Notes under the pieces: generated by a model
Seen by the model: the letters and a program-made list of their open reading frames with translations, nothing else
Told to the model about the DNA's origin: nothing
Databases searched by the model: none
Part shown: one piece after another, positions 27,125-37,022 of the stretch
Layout: every line of letters starts with the position of its first letter
Numbering within the stretch: position 1 is the first letter of the stretch
Position numbers and translations under genes: made by a program
From: Bifidobacterium amazonense
Lineage (GTDB): Bacteria > Actinomycetota > Actinomycetes > Actinomycetales > Bifidobacteriaceae
Length of the DNA stretch: 64,000 nt
Assembly (NCBI RefSeq): GCF_018555435.2
Contig: NZ_JAFEJT020000010.1
Location: 1-64,000 of the forward strand
Direction: 5' to 3'

Positions 27125-27157
27125 CGGCCCAGCCGGCCAGATCAGCCGGCTGGGCCG
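27125..27157 (-). terminator. Hairpin after araQ
   Basis: CGGCCCAGCCGGC (27125-27137) and GCCGGCTGGGCCG (27145-27157) form a perfect 13-base stem with a 7-base loop, 5 bases after the araQ stop. No T-run follows on the minus strand, so it may be a stability element instead of an intrinsic terminator. Confidence 0.6.
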
Positions 27158-27162
27158 CCCGG

Positions 27163-28281
27163 TCAGCGACGCGGCGCGGCCGGAGCCAGAGACGCGCGGT
27201 CGATCACCGCCGCCGGGATCAGTCCCACGCCATGCGCTGAGGCGGGCAGGGAGACGCCCTCGCCCTCCCCCAGCAATCGCAGCGCCTCGCGCATCGCCAC
27301 GCGGCCGAGCTGTTCGAAATCGGGCCGCACCGTGGTCAGCGGCGGATACATGTTGTCCATCGCGGGCATGTCGTCGAAGCCGACGAGGCTCACGTCCTGC
27401 GGAATGCGCACGCCGTGCTCGTGCAGGGCGCGCGCCACGCCGACCGCCATCGCGTCGTTCGCGGCGACGACGACCGTCGGCAGCACGCCGCCGGACCGTC
27501 CGATCGAATCGAGCAGATGGTTCATCCGACCGTACGCCTCGGACGAATCCCACGTGTCGCAACGGACCGTGACCGAACTGATCGAGCGCTCACGCGACAG
27601 CTTGACCCACGCATCCAGTCGCGTCGTCGCGTCGCGCCATTCGGACGGTCCGGCGAAATACAGCGCACGACGGTGCCCGTACTCGCCGAGCAGACGCACG
27701 ACGTCCTCCATCGCGCCCCACTGGTCGACGCCGACCATCGACACCTTGCCGTGGTCGCGCGAACGGATCAGCCGCAGCCCCTCGCTCACGCTCAGCGCGC
27801 CGTGCGTGGACGTGACGAACACGCGCGGCTGGCTGATCTGCGTGCGGCAGGCCGCCTCGAACATCGCGTCGGTGGGGGTCAGGAAGATGAACGCATCGAC
27901 GTTCTGCTCGCTGAACGTGCCGCACAGGTCCTCGAATTCGGACTGCGTGCACAGCGCCTCGTGCACCATCATCACCGACATGAACAGGCCGTGCTGGCGG
28001 GCGAGCGTCTCGATCGACGTGATCGCCGAGATCGGTCCGAAGAAACGCAGGCCGCCTGCGATCAGGCCGATCGTGCGCGAACGGCGCGAGGCGAGCGCAC
28101 GGGCCGAGTTGCTGGGATGATAGTCGAGCTGCTTGATCGCGGCCTGCACCTTGGCCCTGGTCGCGTCCGAGACGTCGGGGGAATTGTTGATGACCCTGGA
28201 TACGGTCTGGTGGCTGACCCCCGCCAGTTTGGCCACTTCGAACATCGACGGGCGCTTGCCCGCCCCGCGCTTGCCTGCCAT
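27163..28281 (-). CDS. araQ: LacI-family arabinose regulator, AraQ-like
   Basis: This 372-residue LacI-family regulator has its helix-turn-helix at about residues 13-36 (MFEVAKLAGVSHQTVSRVIN), the hinge RALASRRS, and a sugar-binding domain with the late FDDMPAMDN. In bifidobacteria the regulator encoded next to araBDA is AraQ, which binds TGTGANCGNTCACA-like sites and also influences central carbon genes. Matching sites lie upstream of this gene, of araB, and of two transporter genes. The ATG at 28281 follows GGGGAGG; the start at 28299 is less likely. Arabinose as the effector is inferred from context. Confidence 0.88.
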   Translation of the reverse strand: MAGKRGAGKRPSMFEVAKLAGVSHQTVSRVINNSPDVSDATRAKVQAAIKQLDYHPSNSARALASRRSRTIGLIAGGLRFFGPISAITSIETLARQHGLFMSVMMVHEALCTQSEFEDLCGTFSEQNVDAFIFLTPTDAMFEAACRTQISQPRVFVTSTHGALSVSEGLRLIRSRDHGKVSMVGVDQWGAMEDVVRLLGEYGHRRALYFAGPSEWRDATTRLDAWVKLSRERSISSVTVRCDTWDSSEAYGRMNHLLDSIGRSGGVLPTVVVAANDAMAVGVARALHEHGVRIPQDVSLVGFDDMPAMDNMYPPLTTVRPDFEQLGRVAMREALRLLGEGEGVSLPASAHGVGLIPAAVIDRASLAPAAPRR

Positions 28282-28353
28282 ACGTAAACCTCCCCGCATG
28301 TCTGCCTCGGCATCGGTGGTTTCGAGCTTACCGCGTCCGCGGGCGCAACACGG

Positions 28354-28367
28354 TGAGAACGCTCACA
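28354..28367 (-). promoter_or_regulatory. AraQ-type operator upstream of araQ
   Basis: TGAGAACGCTCACA differs by one base from the palindrome TGTGAACGCTCACA. It lies 73 bases upstream of the araQ start and shares CGCTCACAATC with the site of the sugar porter gene. This suggests autoregulation. Confidence 0.6.
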
Positions 28368-28424
28368 ATCGCCGAAAATCACGGAAATCAGCGATAGGTG
28401 ACACGCGCGCCGCCGCTCAGGTGG

Positions 28425-29138
28425 TCAGGTGAGCTTCCAGCTGACGCGGTGCAGGGGCGTCGGCCCGAGCTCGGCGATGGCGGCGCGATGCGCGGCCGAA
28501 CCGTAGCCCTTGTTGTGCTCCCACTCGTACGGGGCCCATTCGGGGTGGGCGTGCGCGAGCTCGACCATAAGCCGGTCTCGCGTGACCTTGGCGATCACGG
28601 CCGCCGTGGCGACCGTCGCGCAGTGCCGGTCGGCCTTGACCAGCGTGGTGATGCGCGCGGGCGCAGGCACGTCGGGCGCGTCGAACGTGTCGAGCGTTTT
28701 GGTGATGTAGTCGTTCGGCCCGTCGAGGATGCCGGCGACGCGCACGGCGGCATCGGTCCGATCGGCATCGGTTCCGTCGAGTCCCAGCCTGCGTTCCGCT
28801 TCGGCGAGCGCGCGCAACGCCGCGACGCCGAGCGCGTGGGAGATGCCCCATTCGTCGATTTCCGCGTTGCTGGCCGACCCGACGGCCCAGGCCGCGCACC
28901 ATGACTTGAGTTCGTCGACGATCGCCTCGCGGCGGCGTTCGGTGAGCATCTTCGAGTCGGCCACGCCGTCGGGCACGGCGAGCGACGGCAGGTCGCACGC
29001 GCGGATCATGGCCGCGCCGACCATCACCGGTCCGGCGAGCGAGCCGCGGCCGACCTCGTCGAACCCGACGATCAGTTCCGCTCCCCCGTCTGCAAGTTCA
29101 CGTTCCAGCCGCAGCGTCGGCACTTCCTGAATCGACAT
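28425..29138 (-). CDS. rnhB: Ribonuclease HII
   Basis: RNase HII cleaves the RNA strand of RNA-DNA hybrids and starts removal of single ribonucleotides from DNA. The 237-residue protein has the catalytic DEVGRG (Asp27, Glu28), the conserved DSKMLTERRRE, an Asp in DGPNDYI, and the KADRHCATVATAAVIAKVTRD segment with the last acidic residue. The start at 29138 follows AAAGGAAG. The longer reading frame to 29306 is unsupported. It lies downstream of lepB and rplS, the same neighbourhood as in many actinobacteria, where the order is rplS-lepB-rnhB. Confidence 0.95.
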   Translation of the reverse strand: MSIQEVPTLRLERELADGGAELIVGFDEVGRGSLAGPVMVGAAMIRACDLPSLAVPDGVADSKMLTERRREAIVDELKSWCAAWAVGSASNAEIDEWGISHALGVAALRALAEAERRLGLDGTDADRTDAAVRVAGILDGPNDYITKTLDTFDAPDVPAPARITTLVKADRHCATVATAAVIAKVTRDRLMVELAHAHPEWAPYEWEHNKGYGSAAHRAAIAELGPTPLHRVSWKLT

Positions 29139-29286
29139 GGTCTTCCTTTCGTCATCGTCATATCCGGCGGAATGTGACTGTCCACGGCCCGCAACCATCG
29201 CGCGAATCACTGCCGCGGTACGGATCGCGGCCGTCGACCGGACCGGACTTGTCGATCGTTCTGTATCGTCGTGCGGACCCCGGCCG

Positions 29287-30042
29287 TTACGACTGCTGCG
29301 ATTCACTGCCGTCCGGCACGTCGGCGAACACGTCGTGATGATCGGCGAACGTGCCGATGCGGTCGATCGGCCAGTATCGCGCGATAGCGACGCCGACCAC
29401 GTCGTTCACCGGAACGAGCCCGTGGTCGCCGTCATCCTGATGGTAGCGGGAGTCGGCGGAATTCGCGCGGTTGTCGCCGAGCACGAAGACGTGGCCGGCG
29501 GTGACCTCGACGCGGAACGGGAACGCGCTCGGCTCGACGCCGGGGCGCAGGTAGGAGCTTTCGTCGACGGCGACCCCGTTGACCTTGACCGGCTGACCCG
29601 CACCCTCGCATTCGACCACGTCGCCAGGCAGGCCGATGAGCCGTTTGATCAGATAGTCGCCGCCGAGGTTGCCGCTGTGTTCGGCCGACAGCCAGTTGGC
29701 CGGATCCTTGAACACGACGACGTCGCCGCGCCGCAGATCGAAGACGCGTGGAGTGAGCTTGCTGGTGACGACCTTGTCACCGGGTTCGATGGTGTTCATC
29801 ATGGAGCCGGACGGGATCACGTAGCAGCCGATGAGCAGGATGCGTACGAGCAGCACGATGAGCACCGGCACGCCGCACCAGATCAGGAAATCGCGCCAAC
29901 CGGACGTCTCCGTCCCGTCGGAGGCCGCGTGACCCGCCGGACGGGCGGCCGTATCGAACGCCGCACGCGACGGCAGCGGTTCCGGGTTCACCCCGTGGTC
30001 GGACACCATCAGCGTATGCCGGTCCTCGTCGTTCGACTGCAT
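29287..30042 (-). CDS. lepB: Signal peptidase I
   Basis: LepB removes signal peptides from secreted preproteins at the outer face of the membrane. The 251-residue protein has a cytoplasmic N-terminus of about 50 residues, one membrane helix (about 51-73), and the catalytic dyad Ser80 in IPSGSMMNT and Lys133 in GDYLIKRLIGLPGD. Boxes GDKVV, RGDVVVF and GDNRANSADSR follow. The start at 30042 is chosen for AAGGAGT at proper spacing; ATGs at 30060 and 30174 have none. It lies 146 bases after rplS in the same direction. Confidence 0.95.
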   Translation of the reverse strand: MQSNDEDRHTLMVSDHGVNPEPLPSRAAFDTAARPAGHAASDGTETSGWRDFLIWCGVPVLIVLLVRILLIGCYVIPSGSMMNTIEPGDKVVTSKLTPRVFDLRRGDVVVFKDPANWLSAEHSGNLGGDYLIKRLIGLPGDVVECEGAGQPVKVNGVAVDESSYLRPGVEPSAFPFRVEVTAGHVFVLGDNRANSADSRYHQDDGDHGLVPVNDVVGVAIARYWPIDRIGTFADHHDVFADVPDGSESQQS

Positions 30043-30134
30043 GTGCAACTCCTTGTCCATTCCGCGCCGCGTTCGGCATTCCATCTTACGGGACTCTTGC
30101 GGGACTCTTGCGGATCTCCCGCCGGACGAATACG

Positions 30135-30169
30135 CGAACAGCCCGGAACCAGACGGTCCGGGCTGTTCG
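30135..30169 (-). terminator. Hairpin between rplS and lepB
   Basis: CGAACAGCCCGGA (30135-30147) and TCCGGGCTGTTCG (30157-30169) form a perfect 13-base stem with a 9-base loop. It lies about 20 bases after the rplS stop and has no clear T-run. It may attenuate reading into lepB. Confidence 0.65.
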
Positions 30170-30188
30170 TTCACGCGCTAGGCGAAAC

Positions 30189-30554
30189 TCACTTGGCGGA
30201 GTTGTCGCGACGCTCGACGATGCGAGCGGCCTTGCCGCGCAGGGAGCGCAGGTAGTACAGCTTGGCGCGACGCACGCGGCCGCGACGGACCAGCTTGATG
30301 GAGTCGATGGACGGGGAGTGCACCGGGAAGCGGCGCTCGACACCCGTGCCGAAGCTGATCTTGCGGACGACGAAGGTCTCGTGCAGGCCGGCACCGTGAC
30401 GGGCGATCACCACGCCGGTGAACGTCTGGATACGGGAGTTGTTGCCTTCCTTGATCTTCACGTTCACGTCGACGGTGTCGCCGGGACGGAAGGCCGGGAT
30501 CTCCTCGGCCGGCTTGAGGTGCTTGGCGTCAAAAGCGTCAATAGCGTTAGCCAT
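30189..30554 (-). CDS. rplS: 50S ribosomal protein L19
   Basis: L19 sits at the 30S-50S interface. The 121-residue protein carries [16 protein letters not shown], the L19 signature near [13 protein letters not shown], and the C-terminal [20 protein letters not shown]. The ATG at 30554 follows TAAGGAA. Frames extending to 30662 are unsupported. It heads a likely rplS-lepB-rnhB cluster. The preceding 557 bases contain a tandem 62/63-bp repeat. Confidence 0.97.
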   Translation of the reverse strand: MANAIDAFDAKHLKPAEEIPAFRPGDTVDVNVKIKEGNNSRIQTFTGVVIARHGAGLHETFVVRKISFGTGVERRFPVHSPSIDSIKLVRRGRVRRAKLYYLRSLRGKAARIVERRDNSAK

Positions 30555-31111
30555 GATATTCCTTAGTCGCTGCCGCATATCAGCCACAGTCAGGGTACGC
30601 CCTCGCGTGTTGCGCGGTTGCGAACGCTGTTGCGTATTCGCCCGCCCGCGATCGGCGACCAATGTCGTTCTCCCTCGGGTTTGCCCTCGGGATGCCTGTC
30701 AATCCGCCGGAAGTCAGGCGTCCGCATCTCGCGCACGCCGTCCGGCTGGACCCTTGGAGAGACCGGCTTATGCGGCGGCCCGCCTCTCGACACAGCAATC
30801 GACAAGTCTATGCTCCTGCCCGGACAGTCCGTCCGGCCAGTGGCACGCCTCCCCGGATCCCCTACTCGACACAAGCCAACGCCGATCCGCCTTCTGTCGT
30901 TGGCTCCCGGCGAGCCAAGCCACCCCACTCACCACAAACCAACGCAAACCAACCTCCCCGCGTTAGCTCCCGGCGAGCCGAACCACCCACTCACCACAAA
31001 CCAACGCCAATCCACTCCTCAGCGTTGACTTCCGGCGAGCCGAACCACCCCACTCACCACAAACCAACGCAAACCGACCCTTCAACGTTGGCCCTTGGCG
31101 AGTTGTATGAG
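30555..31111. other. 557-base region upstream of rplS
   Basis: No gene with a ribosome site is visible. From 30868 to 31105 the sequence is built of tandem 62/63-bp repeats. Bases 30555-30867 should hold the rplS promoter and leader, but no clear -10/-35 pair or known ribosomal-protein leader structure could be recognised. Confidence 0.6.
30868..31105. repeat. Tandem 62/63-bp repeats upstream of rplS
   Basis: Units begin with CGTT at 30898, 30961, 31023 and 31086, giving periods of 63, 62 and 63. Each contains CCGGCGAGCC, CACTCACCACAAACCAACG and a closing CGTT. The first unit is preceded by a decayed partial copy (CTACTCGACACAAGCCAACG from 30872). The CCAACG of one unit can pair with the CGTTGG of the next, so each junction forms a short hairpin. 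The last copy ends inside the 3' flank of the DUF1893 gene. Confidence 0.75.
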
Positions 31112-31588
31112 CTACCGACGCATGAGCTCGGCCACGGCGGCGCGGATGGCGGGTTCGGCGGCGGCCGGGCTGTCGATGGCGGCCACGGACCGCTCGATCG
31201 GGCACATGCCGTCGCCCGCGCGGTTGAGAATCATCGGCACCAGCGTGCCATAGCCCGCCGCGATGCCGTTCGCACGTAGCGTCGCAAGACCGGCCTCGCT
31301 CATGGTCTGCGCGTAGACGGCCGCAACGCCGAGCTTCGCATACAGCAGCGCCGCACCTTTGCCGACAACCCGGTCGGCGGCCGAGAATCCGTCGAGACAC
31401 TGCCCGGCGGCCAGCCATTGCAGCAGCGGACGCACGCCGCGACCCGTGCCGGTCAAGGTCAGCGTCCGCCCGGTCGCATCATCGGTACGGCAGGCCGCGC
31501 AGCCCAACTCGTCGTCGCCCAGCAGCACGGCCTTCGCACGCGCAAGATCATCGGGATCGGCGTGCTTCGTCGTCACATCATCGGTCAT
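31112..31588 (-). CDS. DUF1893 family protein
   Basis: This 158-residue protein matches DUF1893, a family with a cytidine-deaminase-like fold and no established reaction. Characteristic parts are DRVVGKGAALLYAKLGVAAVYAQTMSEAGL, the GIAAGYGTLVPMILNRAGDGMCPIE segment (in order), and conserved cysteines in GCAACR and MCP. The start at 31588 follows GGGAGAG; the longer frame to 31864 overlaps the upstream gene and is unsupported. It is the third gene after DUF362 and ECF S-component genes on the same strand. A role in handling an imported cofactor or metal compound is a guess from that context. Confidence 0.8.
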   Translation of the reverse strand: MTDDVTTKHADPDDLARAKAVLLGDDELGCAACRTDDATGRTLTLTGTGRGVRPLLQWLAAGQCLDGFSAADRVVGKGAALLYAKLGVAAVYAQTMSEAGLATLRANGIAAGYGTLVPMILNRAGDGMCPIERSVAAIDSPAAAEPAIRAAVAELMRR

Positions 31589-31609
31589 ACAGTTTCTCTC
31601 CCATGACAA

Positions 31610-31631
31610 GGCCCCTCCGGATGGAGGGGCC
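31610..31631 (-). terminator. Hairpin between ECF S-component and DUF1893 genes
   Basis: GGCCCCTCC (31610-31618) and GGAGGGGCC (31623-31631) form a 9-base perfect stem with a 4-base loop. It lies 21 bases before the DUF1893 start with no T-run, so it may only reduce reading into that gene. Confidence 0.55.
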
Positions 31632-31662
31632 AACGCAACCCGGCAACGCCGCCTGCGACCGC

Positions 31663-32253
31663 CTACTTGCGGCGGTCCACCGCGGTCATGACCACGGGCA
31701 CCAGCACCCACTGCAGCACGAGTCCCGGCAGGCCGGTCACGACGGCGGCCGCGACGGACGCGACGGTCATCGTCGTATTGCCGAGCAGCGACACGGCCAC
31801 GGCGATCGCCAGCGCATCGACGATACGGCCCGCGACCTGCGCGCCGAGCAGCCTCACCAGCCACGCGATCGGCGACGGCACGGCGGCCGGCAGCCGCACG
31901 CCGCGCAGGAGACCGGCGAGCAGGCCGTACGTGACGAGCTCGATCACCATGAACGGCACCATCGGGGCCATCGGCATGCCGGTGAGCAGGAAGCTCACGA
32001 TCGGGGCGAGCGCGCCGGTCGCGAGCCCGGCGAACGGTCCGGCCAGCAGGCCGACGAGCAGGACGGGCAGGTGCATCGGCAGCAGGGTCTGGCCGATCAT
32101 CGTGCCGAGGCCGAGCGCCGCACCGGCGACGTGGAACACCTGCGGCAACGCGACCGCGGCCACGACCGCGATGATCGCGGCGGCGGTCTGGAACCTCACG
32201 GACGGCAGGGCGGCCGTGAACGTACGGTCGGACGTGGTTTGGGTTGATTGCAT
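31663..32253 (-). CDS. ECF transporter S component, substrate unknown
   Basis: This 196-residue integral membrane protein has about six helices and looks like the substrate-binding S component of an energy-coupling-factor importer. The first helix carries small-residue AxxxA-type spacing, which contacts the T component in this family. A loop GTMIGQTLLPMHLPVLLVG follows, with GAPFAG-like and GPFAGLATGALAPIVSFL segments. No EcfA or EcfT genes are nearby, so it would share the common module. The start at 32253 follows AAGGAG. It lies between DUF362 and DUF1893 genes. The ligand (vitamin, metal or queuosine-type base) cannot be told. Confidence 0.75.
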   Translation of the reverse strand: MQSTQTTSDRTFTAALPSVRFQTAAAIIAVVAAVALPQVFHVAGAALGLGTMIGQTLLPMHLPVLLVGLLAGPFAGLATGALAPIVSFLLTGMPMAPMVPFMVIELVTYGLLAGLLRGVRLPAAVPSPIAWLVRLLGAQVAGRIVDALAIAVAVSLLGNTTMTVASVAAAVVTGLPGLVLQWVLVPVVMTAVDRRK

Positions 32254-32416
32254 GACATGTTCTCCTTGCTTCTTATGGCTTCTGTCTATGGCTTCCGTGA
32301 CGTTGACGGACACGATGCGGCGGGCGCGGCCGCCTGATTCCCGCAGCCGTTCTCGCGGCGAACACGTTCCACCGGCAACGCGTCACGATCCGGCCCGGCA
32401 CCTGGCTCGGTCCGGT

Positions 32417-33319
32417 TCAGCGCTGGTCCAGATCGACGAGCTGGTATTCGCGGCTGCCGAGGTCCATTTCGACGGCGTGTTCGATGGTGTGGATGCCGTG
32501 GCGCGATTCGATGCGTTCGACCATCGCGGCATTGTCCTCGTCGGCCGTGTAGATGCGGTCGACGCACGCCTGGTCGACGGCCACCGGGTCAAGCGAGCCG
32601 AACACGCCGATGTCGTGCATACACGGCGCGGATGCGTTGCCGTCGCAGTCGCAGTCGACGGACAGGTTGTTCATCACGTTGATGAACAGCATGTTGCCCT
32701 TGAGCGCGTCGAACACGGCGGTTGCGGCCTCGGCCATCGCCTCGAGGAACGCGTCCTGGTCGCCGCTGAACGGGTTGTTGAGGATCTTGTCGCCGCCCGA
32801 ATGCAGCCGGCGCTTGCCGTTCGAGGACGCCATGCCGATCGAGATGTTCTTGAGCGCTCCGCCGAAGCCGCCCATCGCATGGCCCTTGAAATGCGAGAGG
32901 ACCGCGTAATAGTCGTAGTTTGGGAAATGCGAGCCGACGATGTCGCCGGTGATGCGCCTGCCGCCGGCGACGGGGATGGTGATCTCGCCCTCCTCATCCT
33001 GGATGTCGCACGGCGCGATGTCGGTGAAGCCGTGCTCGCGGATCGTCTGCCAGTGATGTTCGCTCGTGTTGCGCGTGCCGGGGTACGCGGTGTTGCACTC
33101 GACGATCGTGCCGTCGAGTTCGTGCACGAGGTCGGCGATGAGCGACGGCTGCAGGTAGTGGCTGTTGCCGCCTTCGCCGGAGCTGAGCTTGACCGCCACC
33201 TTGCCCTGCGGCCGGGCGCCGAGCGCCTTGTAGACGCGCATGAGTCCGGCGGGGCTGATGTCTCGTGTGAAGTAGACCTTGGCCGCCATCGGATAATCGG
33301 TCTGGTAGGTCGTTACCAT
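32417..33319 (-). CDS. DUF362 domain protein
   Basis: This 300-residue protein is a DUF362 member, a family often linked to iron-sulfur clusters. The core is recognisable from KVAVKLSSGEGGNSHYLQP, through DGTIVECNTAYPGTRN and SHFKGHAMGGFGGALKNISIG, to a cysteine segment CDCDGNASAPCMHDIG and DPVAVDQACVDRIY. Separate C-terminal 4Fe-4S ferredoxin motifs, found in many relatives, are absent, so only the central cysteines could bind a cluster. The start at 33319 has AAGGAGG. It is first in a run with an ECF S component and a DUF1893 protein. The reaction is unknown. Confidence 0.82.
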   Translation of the reverse strand: MVTTYQTDYPMAAKVYFTRDISPAGLMRVYKALGARPQGKVAVKLSSGEGGNSHYLQPSLIADLVHELDGTIVECNTAYPGTRNTSEHHWQTIREHGFTDIAPCDIQDEEGEITIPVAGGRRITGDIVGSHFPNYDYYAVLSHFKGHAMGGFGGALKNISIGMASSNGKRRLHSGGDKILNNPFSGDQDAFLEAMAEAATAVFDALKGNMLFINVMNNLSVDCDCDGNASAPCMHDIGVFGSLDPVAVDQACVDRIYTADEDNAAMVERIESRHGIHTIEHAVEMDLGSREYQLVDLDQR

Positions 33320-33446
33320 GCTGCCTCCTTGCTTCATTGGTTGCTCCCATGGTCCACCATACTCAGCCCGCGTTACACGTGCGGAGCAAGGATTCCGGGG
33401 AATCATCGGCAGGGGATGACCGGCGGCGCACGGCGGCGATACGACA

Positions 33447-33478
33447 AAACGGCCCTCCGCCGAAGCGGAAGGCCGTTT
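33447..33478 (-). terminator. Terminator of pgi
   Basis: AAACGGCCCTCCGC (33447-33460) and GCGGAAGGCCGTTT (33465-33478) pair with one mismatch around a CGAA loop. On the minus strand the stem ends in TTTTGTCG. It lies 42 bases after the pgi stop. Confidence 0.8.
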
Positions 33479-33519
33479 CATTCGCTCAGATCCCGTTACG
33501 CGACGGAATCAGGACGGAA

Positions 33520-35220
<1,701 letters not shown>

Positions 35221-35567
35221 AGGTATTGGTCCTTTCATCATCACTTAGCGAAGCGGCGCGGCGCTCCGGCCAACCTGACGACGGCCGAATGCCACTCCGG
35301 TTACTTCACCTCACAAGATACTCACAAAAGCAGACATGATCACACAAAACAACGATTCGACAACGTAACCGTGAACGCAAAGCAAACGATCGCAGTACAG
35401 TATTCCATCGCAGCGCACCCTGCCATACGCGCCAACCGGTACAACGACATCATGCCGCACGCGACACACAGCGCGACACACCGATCGACACGCGATTTGG
35501 CGAAATCAAAACCATGCTGTATGCTTTCAGTCTTGTGCGCGGAAAGCGAATGCGATCCGGGTAACAA
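35221..35567. other. 347-base divergent region between pgi and tRNA-Thr
   Basis: This AT-richer stretch holds the pgi leader and promoter on the minus side and the tRNA-Thr promoter on the plus side (TTGGCG 35497-35502, TATGCT 35520-35525, 17 bases apart). No gene is visible. A CGACACAC-type short repeat occurs near 35460-35490. Confidence 0.6.
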
Positions 35568-35640
35568 GCCACTTTAGCTCAGTCGGTAGAGCGGCTCACT
35601 CGTAATGAGCAGGTCGACAGTTCGATTCTGTCAAGTGGCT
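35568..35640 (+). tRNA. tRNA-Thr (anticodon CGT)
   Basis: The 73-base cloverleaf has acceptor arms GCCACTT and AAGTGGC, D arm TAGCTCAGTCGGTAGAGC, anticodon stem GCTCA/TGAGC with loop CTCGTAA, and T arm with TTCGATTC. CCA is not encoded. A perfect terminator follows. Confidence 0.96.
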
Positions 35641-35648
35641 CCCTCCAC

Positions 35649-35676
35649 AACCCCGGTCCAACGACCGGGGTTTTTG
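35649..35676 (+). terminator. Terminator of tRNA-Thr
   Basis: AACCCCGGTC (35649-35658) and GACCGGGGTT (35663-35672) form a perfect stem, followed by a T-run. Confidence 0.9.
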
Positions 35677-35718
35677 CATATTCCGGCATATCCCGCCGAA
35701 CGTGGCCCGGCAGTCAGG

Positions 35719-36720
35719 TCAGGAGGGCAGCAGGAACTGCACGCCGGTCATCAGCAGAATCGCGACGATCGCGGACGCGGCGAGCGTGAACCCGGCGAGC
35801 TTCGCATTGCCGAGCACACGGTCGGTGAACAGCGTCGAGAACACGGCGGTCGGCGCGAGCGTAAGCATCACCACGGCCTTGCGCACGCCCGCGTCGAACG
35901 GCAGCACGAACCAGGCGAGCGCCGAGAACGCAATCCCCAGCGGCAGTCGCCACGCGAGCACGCGCAGCACGTCACGCACGTCCTTGCCGGTCTGCGGCAG
36001 ATCCATGAGCATGCCCACCATGAACACCGAACAGAACGAGTTCGCGTTCGCCACCGGCTCGAGCAGCGTGGGGATGAACGCGGGGATCGGGATGCGGCAG
36101 AACATGACGACGAGCATGAGCATGTAGATGTCGAACGGCACCGATGTGAGGAAGCCCTTCGCGATCTTGCGCAGCTTCGCGCGGCGGGCGAGCCGGCGCG
36201 CGTCCCGGTCCTTCGGCCGCGTGTACGGCAGGGTCGGCGCGTTGCCGGCGTGCTGTTCGGTGATCGGCTTATCCATGTCGATGTGCAGCATCGACGTGGT
36301 CATCACGTTCGTGCCGGCCGTGACCATGACCGAATTGCCGATGTCGAACATGGAGGCCGTCACCAGCGCGGAGGGGCCCATGAACGCCTGCAGCACCGGG
36401 AAGCAGAAATTGCCGACGTTGAAGCCGGACGCGTTGAGCATCAGGAACGCACGGTCGGCGGCCGGTTTGCGCCGCGAGGCGAGAAACGTGAGCGGCAGCG
36501 GCAGCAGCGCGCACAGGAACGCGAATCCGGAGATGAGCAGCATGTTCGGATGGTGCGGATTCGTGGCGAACGAGACGATGATCGACGCGGGCAGCGTGAA
36601 GTCGAACACGACGACCTGCATGACGCGATAGTCGCGCGGGCGGAACAGTCCGGCGCGCTTGACCAAATACGCGGCGAAGATGATGAGCAGGAACGCGATG
36701 GGCTTGAGCATGGCGGACAT
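35719..36720 (-). CDS. AEC (auxin efflux carrier) family permease
   Basis: This 333-residue membrane protein with about ten helices belongs to the AEC family, whose bacterial members move organic acids such as malate or malonate. Visible parts are the two five-helix bundles, NASGFNVGNFCFPVLQAFMG in the first half with the conserved Asn and crossover Pro, and LAPTAVFSTLFTDRVLGN in the second. A hydrophilic loop of about 70 residues lies between the bundles. The start at 36720 has GAGAGGAAA at somewhat long spacing; ATG at 36711 is an alternative. The substrate is unknown. It lies between two tRNA genes with no integrase nearby. Confidence 0.85.
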   Translation of the reverse strand: MSAMLKPIAFLLIIFAAYLVKRAGLFRPRDYRVMQVVVFDFTLPASIIVSFATNPHHPNMLLISGFAFLCALLPLPLTFLASRRKPAADRAFLMLNASGFNVGNFCFPVLQAFMGPSALVTASMFDIGNSVMVTAGTNVMTTSMLHIDMDKPITEQHAGNAPTLPYTRPKDRDARRLARRAKLRKIAKGFLTSVPFDIYMLMLVVMFCRIPIPAFIPTLLEPVANANSFCSVFMVGMLMDLPQTGKDVRDVLRVLAWRLPLGIAFSALAWFVLPFDAGVRKAVVMLTLAPTAVFSTLFTDRVLGNAKLAGFTLAASAIVAILLMTGVQFLLPS

Positions 36721-36802
36721 GGCTGCGTGTTTCCTCTCCCGTACTCGACCCGGCCCGGGCGGGGTGCGGCGGACGCCACGTCACGCGGAAAAGTCGGGGA
36801 AG

Positions 36803-36883
36803 TGCGCGCGATGGGACTCGAACCCACACGTACAAGACACAGGAACCTAAATCCTGCGCGTCTACCAATTCCGCCACGCGCGC
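36803..36883 (-). tRNA. tRNA-Leu (anticodon TAG)
   Basis: On the minus strand the acceptor stem pairs GCGCGCG with CGCGCGC, the D arm is GTGGCGGAATTGGTAGACGC, and the anticodon stem CAGGA/TCCTG encloses TTTAGGT. A short variable arm follows, then the T arm GTGGGTTCGAGTCCCAT. The long class II layout fits leucine. CCA is not encoded. Confidence 0.94.
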
Positions 36884-37022
36884 GCAAGTCGCCAATCTAG
36901 CATAAGCCCTGCCTTACGCGCCGCACGCCTGACTGTACGCCTGGCTGTACTCCGAGACGCACGCCTGGCTGCACGCCCGCCCGCTGCTTCGACCCGGGCC
37001 GTGACGCTCCCCCGTCGTCGCG

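Larger units (their letters stand above)
26865..27162. other. 298-base region between araB and araQ
   Basis: The first 115 bases hold the araB promoter and operator. The last 40 hold the hairpin after araQ. Bases 26990-27120 contain a short GCCGGCCATAAACGCGGC-type imperfect palindrome and otherwise nothing recognisable. Confidence 0.5.

Noticed and set aside
35568-36883. tRNA genes as integration sites of a mobile element
   Set aside because: No integrase and no direct repeat of a tRNA 3' end were found near either tRNA; the gene between them is an ordinary AEC permease.
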